From positions 868,001-932,000 of the forward strand of contig JAPWDM010000050.1 of NCBI GenBank assembly GCA_035578155.1: a DNA stretch of 64,000 nucleotides, given 5' to 3'. The first letter of the stretch is position 1, and every line of letters begins with the position of its first letter. This DNA comes from Brachynemurus nebulosus (taxonomy: Eukaryota > Arthropoda > Insecta > Neuroptera > Myrmeleontidae). The notes under the pieces were generated by a model that saw nothing but the letters and a program-made list of their open reading frames with translations, made no database searches and was not told where the DNA came from. Shown one piece after another: positions 45,168 through 56,593 of the stretch. The position numbers and the translations under genes are program-made.

Positions 45168-47231
45168 TTATGATTTCTCTAAATTATTTTTAATTAATGT
45201 GATTAATTGTTCCTGAACAAGGTGTGGAATATCTCCCTCAATTTCATATTCGGGAATTATATTTTTTGGATCAGTTACTTCGGCATGTTTCTTCCAAAAT
45301 TTATTTTGAATTAAATCTTCAAATAATGGATATATGACACAGTTGTATCGATTCTCGTTTAATGTATTCTTCACTTTTTTTCGAAGCAAAATTGTTCCTT
45401 TTCGAAACATGGCCGGTTCGTTATTATAATTTATTCCAAACTCGGAAAATAATATTTCATTTTTGTCGGAAGATAGCGTGCCGCATAGTCGTTTTTCTGC
45501 CTGGAAAACAAATTTATTGCAGTTGATACGTGTACAGTAAAACCTTTTTTGATCGTACAAGAAAAGATATCAAAAAGTTTGCATTCGTTACAATTTTAAT
45601 AAATACAAAAAAATATGTCTCTTTGTAAGTCAAGGTCGTTGATTTTTAAGCATCATCGCTTTTTTAGTTGGTTTTAAAATAAGAATATATGAGTCAAAAA
45701 ACTCAAGGTGTGACAGACATTCTTTTTGAAAAATTAGAATCAACTAGAAGCAGTGCTGTATAGTATCTAGATACAAGTATCTAAATACTGTATCTAGATA
45801 CAAATTTTAGTATCTTATATCTGTATCTAAATACTTTTCCTAACGGATTTCTACAAGTGAAATGTCGATCATTAGTGAATGATCCCAGAAGTGGCCTAAC
45901 ATAGTCCGAATTTGTTAAATTCAGTTTCGTCCTCGAATTACGAGTCCTCAAACTTTATTATTATTACATATTATAAAAGAATTATTTATGTACAGTAGTC
46001 TCTAGTCTTTAAGGACACCCAATGGGAAGTTGACAGTGTGAGTAGACCTGCCCCCAAATTTTTCATTTCTACAGAAGCGAATAAATAATTGATATAAGTG
46101 TAGTCTTACTTTCAAATGGACAAAGGTTTCTTTTCAGTTGGCTGTGACAATAAATTTGTGGAATTCAAATGAATCACTTGAAATTGTCAAAGGGATCATT
46201 AGTTTACAATATAAAAAACTGGTCGTTTTGCAGAAGAAAATTTTCATAAACTACGTAGCACCGTTAAAATCATTTTGTAATGTTCTCCACCAGGACCGGA
46301 TTTGCTTTTAAGAGTTCCCTGGAGATTTCTCATGTGGAGGCCACTTGTGAAGAGACAAGCAATTAAGGAAATTTTCCCCAAAAAAGAACTTCCTTCCTAT
46401 TCTACTATATACCAGACTTTAAATAGTTTTAGACTGATACAAAAAGTATCTAAATTGTGTATCTAGATACAAATTTACACTGAGTATCTGTATCTGTATT
46501 TAGATACATTTTATCAAATTTTATACAGTACCTATCTATACAGCACTGGCTAGAATTCATAAAAATTAAGTAGAGTAAGTAGGTTTAATTTAAGTACCTA
46601 TAATCATTGTATTTTTGCTTATAGAATAAAATCTAAGAAATCGACTCATTTATACCTCATTATTTGATAGTCCTCCTTTCAATATTAAATTCCAAAATGC
46701 CGTATTATATAAATTATTAATATGGACGTCGGCTTGTCTCCAACTTAAGTAATCTTTTAAATTTTTATCGGTTGGATACAAAACAATTCGTGCATCAAAC
46801 GACGGTGGATATTCCAAACGCTGCTCGTTAAAAAAGTCTTTCCAGTAATATACATAAGATGAACTAAATAAACTATTCACATACGTTAAAATTTTACACC
46901 CTCGCCGATTATAAATCGCCGTATCTTTACGAAACACAAATGAGTATTCATCACTTTGTCCGTAACTTAAAACTATATCACGAAATTCTTGCATTACCGT
47001 ACATGCCGCTTTATTCATCAACTCGAGCGCCCGAGTATCATTTGGTTTTTGAAAGTTGTGCACTGTCGAAAATTTATGGAAACCTTTCCCATCTATTCGA
47101 ATTACTATCCAACAGTTTGGTAACAGTTTTTCCTCAGTTTCAAAGTCTCGTACATATTCAAATTTACTTTTGGCCATTTTAGTCGTGTGAAAAAATCGTT
47201 TTAAGATTAAAAAACATTTTTTACTACCCAT
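45168..47231 (-). CDS. THG1L: tRNA(His) guanylyltransferase, two coding exons
   Basis: Exons 47231-46656 and 45500-45168 join in phase to 302 residues (human THG1L about 298). The enzyme adds the essential extra G(-1) to the 5' end of tRNA-His by 3'-5' polymerisation. Motifs: [13 protein letters not shown], the metal-binding [10 protein letters not shown] (Asp about 47), the [12 protein letters not shown] block, [11 protein letters not shown] (second metal-binding Asp about 94), [18 protein letters not shown], and in exon 2 [20 protein letters not shown]. The first 18 residues (basic and hydrophobic) precede the conserved Met at 47177; they could be a mitochondrial-type leader or 5' UTR, and both starts are possible. 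The single intron contains the 45751-46548 hAT-like element. Confidence 0.96.
45751..46548. mobile_element. hAT-like element in the THG1 intron, TATCTAGATAC arrays
   Basis: Perfect 13-bp tips CAGTGCTGTATAG in inverted orientation. Flanking ACTAGAAG and GCTAGAAT share six internal bases, a decayed 8-bp duplication. GTATCTAGATAC motifs, palindromic, are repeated inside both ends. A fragment at 45963-46062 with tip CAGTAGTCTCTAGTCTTT is shared in inverted order with 49128-49216, so an older element is nested here. Confidence 0.8.
45963..46062. repeat. pogo-like terminal fragment, inverted partner at 49128-49216
   Basis: AAGAATTATTTATGTACAG, AGTCTCTAGTCTTTAAGG, CACCCAATGGGAAGTTGAC and GGTCTAC/GTAGACC strings are mirrored at 49128-49216. 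CAGTAGTCTCT resembles pogo/Tigger tips. Confidence 0.65.
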
Positions 47232-47629
47232 TTATTAGATCAGATCTGTTTCAGTTTATAAAATTACATTATTTTTTAATAGGTTATAAAAAGCATGTTT
47301 GAAAATTTATACAATTGTGGAAATCAGTGGACATTGTGAAAAACATAATGAGAACAATTTTTTTTTATCTTTATTTTCTTCATTCAAATTTATGCACATT
47401 TCTAAAGATAAGAGATAACCTCGTCAAGTTATAAATATCACAAAACGTGAGCATTTTTAGAACCTCTCTCTAGTTTACCCATTCTTTTTGATGCAAAGTG
47501 CGGCAAGGGTAACATGTGCGGTGTTTAACCAATAAAAATTGCATCATTTTTGAATTAAAATTAATTTTTAAAATAAATTCAAATTTTAATTATTTTAAAG
47601 AATAAAATAAATAATTTAAAAAAATTAAA
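47232..47629. promoter_or_regulatory. Putative bidirectional promoter between THG1 and AHCY
   Basis: The start codons of THG1 (minus, 47231) and adenosylhomocysteinase (plus, 47630) are 398 bp apart, head to head, with no repeat element recognised in between. That spacing fits a shared promoter. No defined core motif was identified; the call rests on geometry alone. Confidence 0.45.
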
Positions 47630-48572
47630 ATGTCGAAACCTCCATACAAAGTTGGTAAGTAATTCAGAATTTCAGATAATAATCCGTTTTGATATTTAAC
47701 TAGGTAGTTATACTAAAATTTGTTTTAGCCGATATCAGTTTGGCTGAATGGGGACGAAAGGAAATCGAAATTGCCGAAAATGAAATGCCTGGTTTAATGT
47801 CTGTGCGACGCAAATATGGACCCTTAAAAATATTGAAAGGGGCAAAAATTGCTGGGTGTCTTCATATGACAATTCAAACGGCTGTACTTATTGAAACCTT
47901 AGTTGAATTAGGGGCTGAAGTAAGTATATTTTTTCTTGAATAATTACGTGTTAATTAATAAGGTTTTAAAAACTACATCGCTTCATGAATTTTCTATTTC
48001 ATTGAATTTTTAATCCAGTTAATGATGATGAAATAATTATCAAATAGTTGCAATTTATTGTGAAAATATTTATGAACTTATTGCTAAGTAAATAACAAAG
48101 GTTGACCTTCACTTTAAGTCCAGTACTGATAATTTTTATTAGTTATAATAAAATTTTAGTTGCATCGGGGCCCAGAGGACAGAAAATTTGAAATACATTT
48201 TGAGTCAGTTTTCCCTTTTTTTTTAAATCATAATTTGGTCATCTAATCCGATTTTTTTGCTTTTACAAAAAAATCCCTTTTTTCGAAAAAGGGAAAATAT
48301 TTTTAATTAAATTGAAGCTTTTTAAAACCCTAACAATTTTGGAGGAATCAATTTTTTCATAAGTAAAACTGAAAAGTTTAATAAGCAATGTGAATTTTTT
48401 TTTTTTGGCCAAAAAAATTAAAATTAATTTTCTTAATTCGATAAAGGGAAAACCCTGTTTGCTGATTTGTCCATAGACGTTGTTAACAATGAAACAAAAC
48501 AACAAAAATATCAAATTTTGTTACATCACCTCGTTTTGTTTTTCAAATAAATGACTAACTAAATATTTTCTT

Positions 48573-48612
<40 letters not shown>

Positions 48613-50960
48613 TAAAAGTGAAAAGGTTATCTAATAATCTCGTGTTCTGTTTCTAAAAATGTAAATTAAGTGGTTCTTTTTTCTCAAGCAAAATTACGTA
48701 ATAGTAACAGTAAAATAACAAAAATATTTTCAATTGTTTAGAATAAAATCATGCATTTTTTAATTGCTTTAATTATCAAGCCTTAAGTATTTAAAAATTA
48801 CTAGCAGTTTTCTTTTTCGACATTATCGTACTGTCCCATTGATACATCATTCTGATTTTTACTGTTATCCTGGAAATAATATCACGATTTTTCTTTGGAA
48901 TTCACATAAGTATTCTGAATTTTTGTATAATGTATTCCAACGTATTTTTCAGCGCTTCCACCGTTATCCAACGCTTCCACCGTTACCGCTTCCAACGAAT
49001 ATAAAATTTGAAGTCTTCTTTTGGACAGTCTGAGTCATTTATGATGCGTTATACTTACATTTTTTTAATCAGTGATCCCTGCCTCATATAATGCTCCTTT
49101 CTCTAAACTTTAAAAATAAGCAAAAAAAATTTGGGGGACAGGTCTACCCACACTGTCAACTTCCCATTGGGTGTCCTTAAAGATTAGAGACTACTGTACA
49201 TAAATAATTCTTTTTCCATTTCGAGCAACTTCTCCCCTGAGCCCCCGATAGAGGCTTTGCCCCTAGCACCATACCGGGGGCTTCGCCTTCTGTACCTAAG
49301 GGTGGGGGCTTCACCCTTATCAAACAAATGATAACATCATTTGTTCTCAATACATGCGAGACAAAATATATTTCAAAAACAGTTTCTTATTTCGTTTTTT
49401 TTTTTTTTTTTTATGTTTTATAACAATTTACTGGCGTTTTTAACATCACGGAAGGTTGTTAGGCCATTATATAATAAAGACATGGTAAAAAATTCATATA
49501 TCTATGTGTTGTTAATAAAGTTAATTGTTTTTTTACCACAAAAAACAAATCGCTAATCCGAATTTGCTGAAAACTTTATCCGGTCTTCATTTTTTGATTA
49601 CGCATCTAATGAAATTAGTCCGGAGTTGATATCATCATTTGTTCTTGAGATATGCGAGACGAAAAAAAATTCACGAACGAACGAACGCACGCACACACAG
49701 ACATCACGCTAAAAACGATGGATTCGGATTCTAGTGACCTTGAAACGTGGAGATATGTCAAAATTAGCGATTCGTAAAATCGGACCCATTACAATAACTT
49801 CCTATGGGAAGTTAAAAAAAAAAATAAATAAATAAATAAATAATTAGAAGTATTTTAATTGATAGTAATTTTGTTTTTAGGTGCAATGGTCCAGTTGTAA
49901 TATATTCAGTACACAAGATCATGCCGCGGCGGCTATTGCAAAAACTGGTGTGCCCGTGTACGCGTGGAAAGGTGAAACTGATGAAGAATACATTTGGTGT
50001 ATTGAACAAACGCTCATATTCCCGGACGGCAAACCATTCAACTTAATTTTGGACGACGGCGGTGACTTAACGAACCTAGTTCACACAAAGTATCCACAAT
50101 ATCTAAACGAATGCCGTGGCATCAGCGAAGAAACCACCACCGGCGTACATAACTTATATCGAATGGTTAAAGAGGGCATTTTGAAGGTGCCAGCGATCAA
50201 TGTGAACGATTCGGTGACAAAGAGTAAATTTGATAATTTGTATGGATGTCGAGAATCACTTATTGATGGCATCAAAAGAGCGACAGACGTGATGCTTGCC
50301 GGTAAAGTGTGTGTGGTGGCCGGATACGGTGACGTGGGAAAAGGATGCGCCCAGTCTCTGAGAGCGTTCGGCGGCCGAGTTATCATCACCGAAGTGGATC
50401 CAATTAACGCGTTACAAGCCGCTATGGAAGGTTACGAAGTCACAACAATGGACGAGGCCAGTAAGGAGGGTCAAATTTTTGTTACAACAACCGGTTGCAA
50501 GGATATTATCCTAGGCGCACACTTTATGAATATGCGAGAAGATAGTATAGTTTGTAATATAGGACATTTCGATTGCGAAATCGATGTGGCGTGGTTGAAT
50601 GCAAACGCTAAAAAGATCAACATTAAACCGCAAGTGGATAGATACGAACTGTCAAACGGTAGACATGTTATTATCCTAGCGGAGGGACGTCTGGTCAACT
50701 TGGGATGCGCGATGGGACACCCGTCATTTGTTATGTCAAATTCGTTCACAAATCAAGTGTTAGCGCAAATTGAACTGTGGACGAAACCGGGACAGTATCC
50801 GATCGGTGTGCACATGTTACCGAAAAAATTGGACGAAGAAGTGGCCGCACTACATTTGGAACATCTTGGCGTGAAATTGACCAAATTGACACCGGAACAG
50901 TCACAGTACTTAGGAATACCGGTTGACGGACCGTATAAACCAGATCATTATCGATATTAA
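47630..50960 (+). CDS. Ahcy: Adenosylhomocysteinase (S-adenosylhomocysteine hydrolase), three coding exons
   Basis: Exons 47630-47654, 47729-47919 and 49881-50960 join in phase to 431 residues, against 432 in human AHCY. The enzyme reversibly hydrolyses S-adenosylhomocysteine to adenosine and homocysteine, relieving product inhibition of methyltransferases, and uses tightly bound NAD. Visible features: start [20 protein letters not shown]; substrate-binding LDDGGDLT (about 130-137) and SEETTTGVH (Glu about 156); [19 protein letters not shown] with the catalytic Lys186 and Asp190 equivalents; the NAD-binding GYGDVGKG (about 220-227); [30 protein letters not shown]; and the conserved C-terminus [11 protein letters not shown]. 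All key residues are present, so it should be active. Intron 2 (about 2 kb) holds a poly(T) run and a LINE-like 3' end. Confidence 0.98.
48574..48611. repeat. Poly(T) run of about 38
   Basis: Homopolymer inside AHCY intron 2. Confidence 0.9.
49128..49216. repeat. pogo-like fragment, inverted partner of 45963-46062
   Basis: CTACCCACACTGTCAACTT, CCCATTGGGTGTCCTTAAAG and AGAGACTACTGTACATAAAT mirror the 45963-46062 sequence. It ends in a TA after the CAGT-type tip. Confidence 0.65.
49217..49850 (+). mobile_element. Probable non-LTR retroelement 3' fragment with (AAAT)n tail
   Basis: Ends in an AAAT/ATAA tandem tail (about 49815-49843) after CAATAACTTCCTATGGGAAG. Preceding blocks include ACGAACGAACGCACGCACAC, CTAGTGACCTTGAAACGTGG and GATTCGTAAAATCGGACCC, arranged like the 3' UTRs of RTE-type LINEs. 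At 49320-49360 and 49632-49665 ATCATTTGTTCT followed by GCGAGAC recurs, so a piece is duplicated. No reverse-transcriptase frame remains. Confidence 0.55.
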
Positions 50961-50999
50961 TTTTTTAATTATTGTATAACAATCAAAATTACGTACATT

Positions 51000-51005
51000 A
51001 ATAAA
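51000..51005 (+). terminator. Candidate polyadenylation signal for AHCY
   Basis: AATAAA 40 bp after the stop codon in a short AT-rich 3' region. Confidence 0.5.
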
Positions 51006-51126
51006 TAATTACATTTATAACACAACAGAATCGTTCGTTGCACTTTTTAACATGAAAAAATATTTTCAGCTTAACAAGTCAGGGGGTTTTCACTGTCTAC
51101 ATTAACGCATACCCTATGTTCATAAT

Positions 51127-51733
51127 GGGTAACTTCAAAAATGTAAACTTTACCGCATCGATGCAGCATCATGACTTTTCTGATTCGTCTAATACTACGC
51201 TGCTGATGCTCTCTTGAAATTTGATGCACATTAGATGTTTTTGAACGGGATATTGGCATCATTTAGCCTCTGATTTGGCTATAGATAAGACAGAAAATGT
51301 AGCATGATAGACTATAGATAATATAGCAATAACGCAATACAGTCCTTGTATAGGTATATTATCTTTGAATTTCAACTTGAACTTACTTGAAATTGAAAAT
51401 ATTCAAATTATTTGAATAAAAAATATTACATATTTTGAGTGCAAAATGTATTCAAATAGTTTATCCAAATAGTTAAACAATTTTAATAAAAGGTAAATAC
51501 ATTCATCTTTTTCAACAACTAGTTTTTCGGAATTATTCCTGTTGGTGTTAATACCTACGTAATATGGCAAGTAGTTATAATTCTACATTATGCATCACCA
51601 AATTTCTTGATGCATTGTTTTGACGCATCAAATGCAAAAATGAACTTTTGATTATTCGTTGTGATGTGTCTGATGCGTTTTTGAACTTTTGACTCTGCCT
51701 CATGCAAGCAGTGATGCATTTTTGAAGTTAGCC
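51127..51733. mobile_element. GATGC-rich element, copy R2
   Basis: Same orientation and ends as the 12252-12850 copy (GGGTAACTTC ... GAAGTTAGCC), with the same GATGC/GCATC pentamer arrays. The flanks differ from those of copy R1, confirming independent insertion; no shared duplication was found. Lies about 165 bp downstream of the AHCY stop. Confidence 0.8.
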
Positions 51734-51855
51734 TTTTTTAGCGAATTTCCATTCCGGAAATTCATCTATTACAGCAGCTCTTATAGTTAGATCTGAGCGC
51801 AGGACTATGACACAAATTTGTTTTGAGGCCTCGAGAACCCGAAAATGATCACTTA

Positions 51856-51859
<4 letters not shown>

Positions 51860-51915
<56 letters not shown>
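51860..51915. repeat. (TA)n microsatellite
   Basis: About 28 uninterrupted TA units; the forward frame crossing it is an artefact. Confidence 0.96.
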
Positions 51916-51917
<2 letters not shown>

Positions 51918-51979
51918 ACCGAGTATCCTATTCTTCTGTACAGCACATCCAGTTTTTGAAAAATCAAAAGAAGTAGATA

Positions 51980-52479
51980 CCGCTGAACCTTTTTTTGTGC
52001 GATTTTTTTATGCGGTTTGTAAAAAATGGCTATTAAAATGCATAATATGAATCAAAATCAAGACAGTAAGAAACCTAAACATTTACTATAATAACTTTAT
52101 TTGATAAAAATACTTTTTAACGGCTTTTAAGCATTTAATCAATACATTGCATAAGAACATAAGTTATTGCAACATTTAACAGATGTATTTTTCAAAATTT
52201 CCATAATATTATAAAAATGAAATAAAATGTTTCTACATGTAAATTAAGGCTTTATCTTGTTTAGAAAAACAACTTCTATTGAAATTGTGAGGTTTTGAGC
52301 GTTTTGAGTTATGAATTTTCGATGAAACTTTTTTTATGCGGTCCATATTCACCGCATAAAAGAAATCGTTTTTACGATTTGGACCGAACTAATCTTTTTA
52401 TAACTATTTATGATATTTTTGAAAATATTTTTTTTTTTTTGTGCGGTCCCTATCCACCGTATAAAAAAAGGTTCAGCTG
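51980..52479. mobile_element. TA-flanked mariner/pogo-like miniature element
   Basis: TA at 51978-51979 and 52480-52481. Tips CCGCTGAACCTTTTTTTGTG and, in reverse, CAGCTGAACCTTTTTTTATA. Inner motifs TATGCGGT and its inverse repeat several times (about 52010, 52336, 52440). 500 bp, non-coding. Confidence 0.75.
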
Positions 52480-52906
52480 TATTTCTAAAAGATTTTACAT
52501 TAAAGGATTTTTACATATTTAAAAAAAAAGTTTTAAGTTTTTTTTACTTTTCATCCATATACTCTTATCCCTAGTAAGTTTTGTAATACTCCAAAAATTT
52601 TATTTTGTGGGTTCCGCCGTCAAAATCACAAAACTCTAAGATACTAATTGCCATGTGGTTGAATATACATAATATACTTTATGACGTCACAGAGGAATAA
52701 TAAAGGTAACTGGAATTCAAACAATGATTATTTTTATTCAAAATTTTATTAAAAATTATTTGAACAAAATCTTTCAAAAAATATACAATTCTACAATTTT
52801 GATAGATTGAAAAGTAAGTCATTCCGTGTTATAACTCCAAAATAAGTTTAAATATTTTAAAGAAAATTCATAGACACTTTTTGAAAAAATAACAGTTTAT
52901 ATTTAA

Positions 52907-53175
52907 CCCCTTTAATGATGCATATGAAATAAATATCACATCATTTTGTTACAAATAAAAAATGTTTTGTTACCTAGCGTGAGATTAGGTAAACAATGTG
53001 CATCAACATACACCTCGCCACGAGACGCATTAGATGACACTCTGTTTAGGTTCATTTTTATTGTATTTGCATGACATTTTAGTATAGAATAAAAGAAACT
53101 TACAAGTTTATTATTGAAGTATTTTAAACTGCTTGTATGTTGGACAAGTTACCGCGCCATAGCCATTAAAGGAGT
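52907..53175. mobile_element. piggyBac-like miniature element (TTAA), divergent
   Basis: TTAA at 52903-52906 and 53176-53179. Tips CCCCTTTAATGATGCATATG and, in reverse, ACTCCTTTAATGGCTATGG. The 12-bp similarity and TTAA fit the same superfamily as the next two elements, but the right tip is one base irregular. Confidence 0.65.
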
Positions 53176-53676
53176 TTAACAAATAAGAAACGGTGCAAGT
53201 TGATTTCAGCGCTAATTGGTGCGAACTGTTGTAGAGGAGGAACCTAACCCTAATTTTTAACAAAAAGCGACCACGAGCGTTCTAGTGGCTGATTTTTCTT
53301 TTAATCGATTAAACATTTAAAAAGAAATAAAAAAATTCCAATTTTTTTTAAATTAAATGCCGGCGTCACTGTGAAAATTATCAATTAATGAAAGTAATAG
53401 GTAAGGTACATGTATACATTTTGTATTAGTAGTATTCTATAAGCACAATTTATATATAAAAAAAAATTATAACATTTTTTTAGAGAGAGAGAAAACTATT
53501 GAAAATATGGTATTTTAGAATGAATACGTAAACTAAAATCAAATCGTTAAGAATGTTAAAATCAAACTAAAAAGAACGCTTGTCAAATTATTTATCTTAA
53601 TCAATTGATTGTGATTTAATCACAAAATAGTAGTTATTTGAAATTTTTATTTTATTTTAAATTTTGCACAGATTAA

Positions 53677-53920
53677 CCTCTTCGCTACCAATGTACAATA
53701 TATTGTACATCAAATTTAGGTTATGTTAACATTATTTTTTAATTGAGAAATAATTAAAAACTTCTTAATATTATTTAAAATTACTAAATTACGCTTGTTT
53801 AAAGACGTAAGATTAAAATTTTTAATTAAAATAAACGCTTGTTTAAATCTTTGTCCAGTATGCTGAACAAAAGTATGCTCATTGACGTTTAAAAATTTTT
53901 AAAAATTCGTAGCGAAGAAG
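53677..53920. mobile_element. piggyBac-like miniature element (TTAA)
   Basis: TTAA at 53673-53676 and 53921-53924; tips CCTCTTCGCTAC and, in reverse, CTTCTTCGCTAC. A perfect 20-nt palindrome ATGTACAATATATTGTACAT (53691-53710) follows the left tip at the same relative position as in the 20194 and 54140 elements. Confidence 0.85.
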
Positions 53921-54139
53921 TTAAAAAAAAAGCCAGCTACTAAAACGCTTGTGGTCACTTTTTCAATTTCTTAGCAAAAAAAAAAAATAATGTTAAATGT
54001 TATTTGACATTTCAACAACAATTCAGTAATTCTAGCATTCGTCACAAGCGTCGCTGCGAGATATTTTCAGAGACATCAATAGTTTCTGCACGGATCTTAT
54101 TTTTAGAGGTATTTACTCATTACCACTTTTAAATATTAA

Positions 54140-54360
54140 CCCCTTTAGTACCGCCATATATTCCAATATTTTAGATAAAAAATTTAATATCTCTATAAGT
54201 ATAATTGCAAGTTTGGTAGGTTTTGCTTAAATTATTTCCAATATGACCGCTCTTTACTATACAGCCTCCAGTTACCGATATAAAACAATGCACACTCTTC
54301 AGTTGAAATTTTTCTGAAAATTAGTATGACGAGCTGAGCTCGTCATTAGTCCTAAAGGGG
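54140..54360. mobile_element. piggyBac-like miniature element (TTAA), copy 2
   Basis: Full-length inverted sister of 20194-20414 (221 bp each). TTAA at 54136-54139 and 54361-54364, tips CCCCTTTAGTACCGCCATAT and, in reverse, CCCCTTTAGGACTAATGACG. The 21-nt palindrome is at 54326-54346. Confidence 0.9.
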
Positions 54361-54701
54361 TTAAAGATTAAAGTTTAAAATATCAATCTTAAATCTACCT
54401 TACTACAATGGAGTTATAATTGTATATATGGACTCTTTAAGTCTTTAAATATTACCTAAGAAATTGGTGTTTAATAAACGGGAATAAAAATTTAAAACAA
54501 GAAAATTGACAAAAATAGTTCAAAACTAACGTTCTACTTCCCACAATCCTTGGAAACAAGAAATTTCCTGCACCCAAACGTACCTTAAAGGCGTTAGAAC
54601 TTACGAGAATAAACTTTTGAAAGTGAACTATTTTTTCTACTTAGAGTATTATACTTTAGCAACATTACGCTTAAGTAACAGTAGAATTTGATTTTTAATA
54701 A

Positions 54702-54707
54702 TTTATT
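54702..54707 (-). terminator. Candidate polyadenylation signal for the eIF2alpha kinase gene
   Basis: TTTATT on the plus strand reads AATAAA on the minus strand 46 bp after the stop codon. Confidence 0.45.
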
Positions 54708-54752
54708 GTAAAGAATAAACGCACATGTCTCAATTTGATAGTAATTAAATAG

Positions 54753-56501
54753 CTATGAATTAACGCCCAGTGTTTGAAGAAGTGCCTTAAGTCGTGCAAT
54801 TTCAGCATCTTTGTCCTTTAATTGTTGTTGTAGATGATTTATATTCACTAGACTTTTGCTTTCATCTTGTAACATTTTTAATATTGTTGATGCGTCCGGT
54901 CGCTGTGCCGGCCTCCTGAACACTAATTGACTCATAATGTGTGCAAGTTGCGGATGATCGGCTGATATATGGGCGGCTAATCGTCCTTTACGTAGTTCGG
55001 TTATGTTGTGGACACGTTCCATGTCGGTAACGAATGATTCAATCAACTCTAACAGGATGATACCGAGGCTAAAAATGTCACTCTAAAACAAACAAAAAAA
55101 AAATTATTTCGTTTCTAGAATAAATTATTTCGTTTAAAATTTATGTCATAATTTTTTTTTTTCATTTGGCGACGCAAACATTCTCACTCGCGCCTCTGGT
55201 GGTAAAATTAGAACTAGTATCAAGTAAAAATATACGTACACATTTAACTGGTGATATAAAATCTAGTAATCCGCACATAATTTATATAATACATATTTTT
55301 ATCGACAATGGAGAAGCCTAACATTTTGTTTTTATTGATGAAAATAAAAATTAAAACAAAATTAAATAAAAGTGTAAAAGAAAAATTAAGGTATCTCAAC
55401 AACTAACAAAGTTATGAGACTTTAAAATTACACTTTACATAGATAGTTCTGTTTCATCTGATACAGATATGTGACGTCATTTTTACAGCGGCATTGCAGT
55501 TAGAGCGAAGAGTCTTTTTAATTGAACTTTTATAAAGCTGGTAAATACGTTAATTACTACGGACACGACAATTTTAAAATTTTTATTTTTTAAAAATTTA
55601 ATATTTTGACGTTTTAAAATGTCATATTTTGAACTTAAAAATTCATAAATATAAAATCAAAAAATATTTTTTTTTAAAATATTAAATCCATGGTAATTTA
55701 ACATAATTAAATTTAAAAAAAATTGTATAAAAGACACTCGGTGTCCGATTGTGTGGATGTTTGACGTCACAGGCGAATTAAAAATCAATCATTTCGCCTT
55801 AAACTTTGATCTTCTATTTCTCTATTATTTGTTAACGGATTTCAAAAATTTTTTCACCAGTTTATTAATTTTGATCTATATTTTAGTTAAATGTAACTAC
55901 ATATTACATTATCCACACTACGATACTTCTCCAATATTTTTACTTGATATAGCTTCTAATTTGAAAAATCAGAGGCGCTCGCGTAAATTTTGCGTCGCCA
56001 ATTGGCTGGGTGCGTGATGCCAACGACATCTATAATATACATTTTTTCATGCTATTAAATAATGGTAACCGTGGAAATAAATTTAAAATATTTTCAAAAA
56101 AACCGTAAAATCTGAATACAAATATATTTACAATTTTTTTTTTTTTTTTTTTATAAATAAATTTGAACAATTTGAGGTATAAAAGACTGGATAAAGTATA
56201 ATAGTTATATTAATAAAGTATTTAAACAATTTTCGACGTTAACATGGATATAATTATCAGGACAGTATTTCCTTCCAACCCCGGACTATGCAGAGGAAAA
56301 AGTTGCTGGTGATGGTGAAGCACGTCAGGGAAATTCGAAAATTAAGAAATGCTGACATAAGTCATTTAGCTGAATGTACAGTCATACATAAAGCAAACAT
56401 GAATAACTTCTTATGAAACATCATTGCATGTGAGTTTAAAATACCTCAAATATTTTTAATTCTGTATTTATGGATTGACGTGTAGACGTTAATACGTTGA
56501 C

Positions 56502-56593
<92 letters not shown>

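Noticed and set aside
50081..50749. Reverse open frames opposite AHCY exon 3
   Set aside because: Antisense shadows of a fully conserved coding exon.
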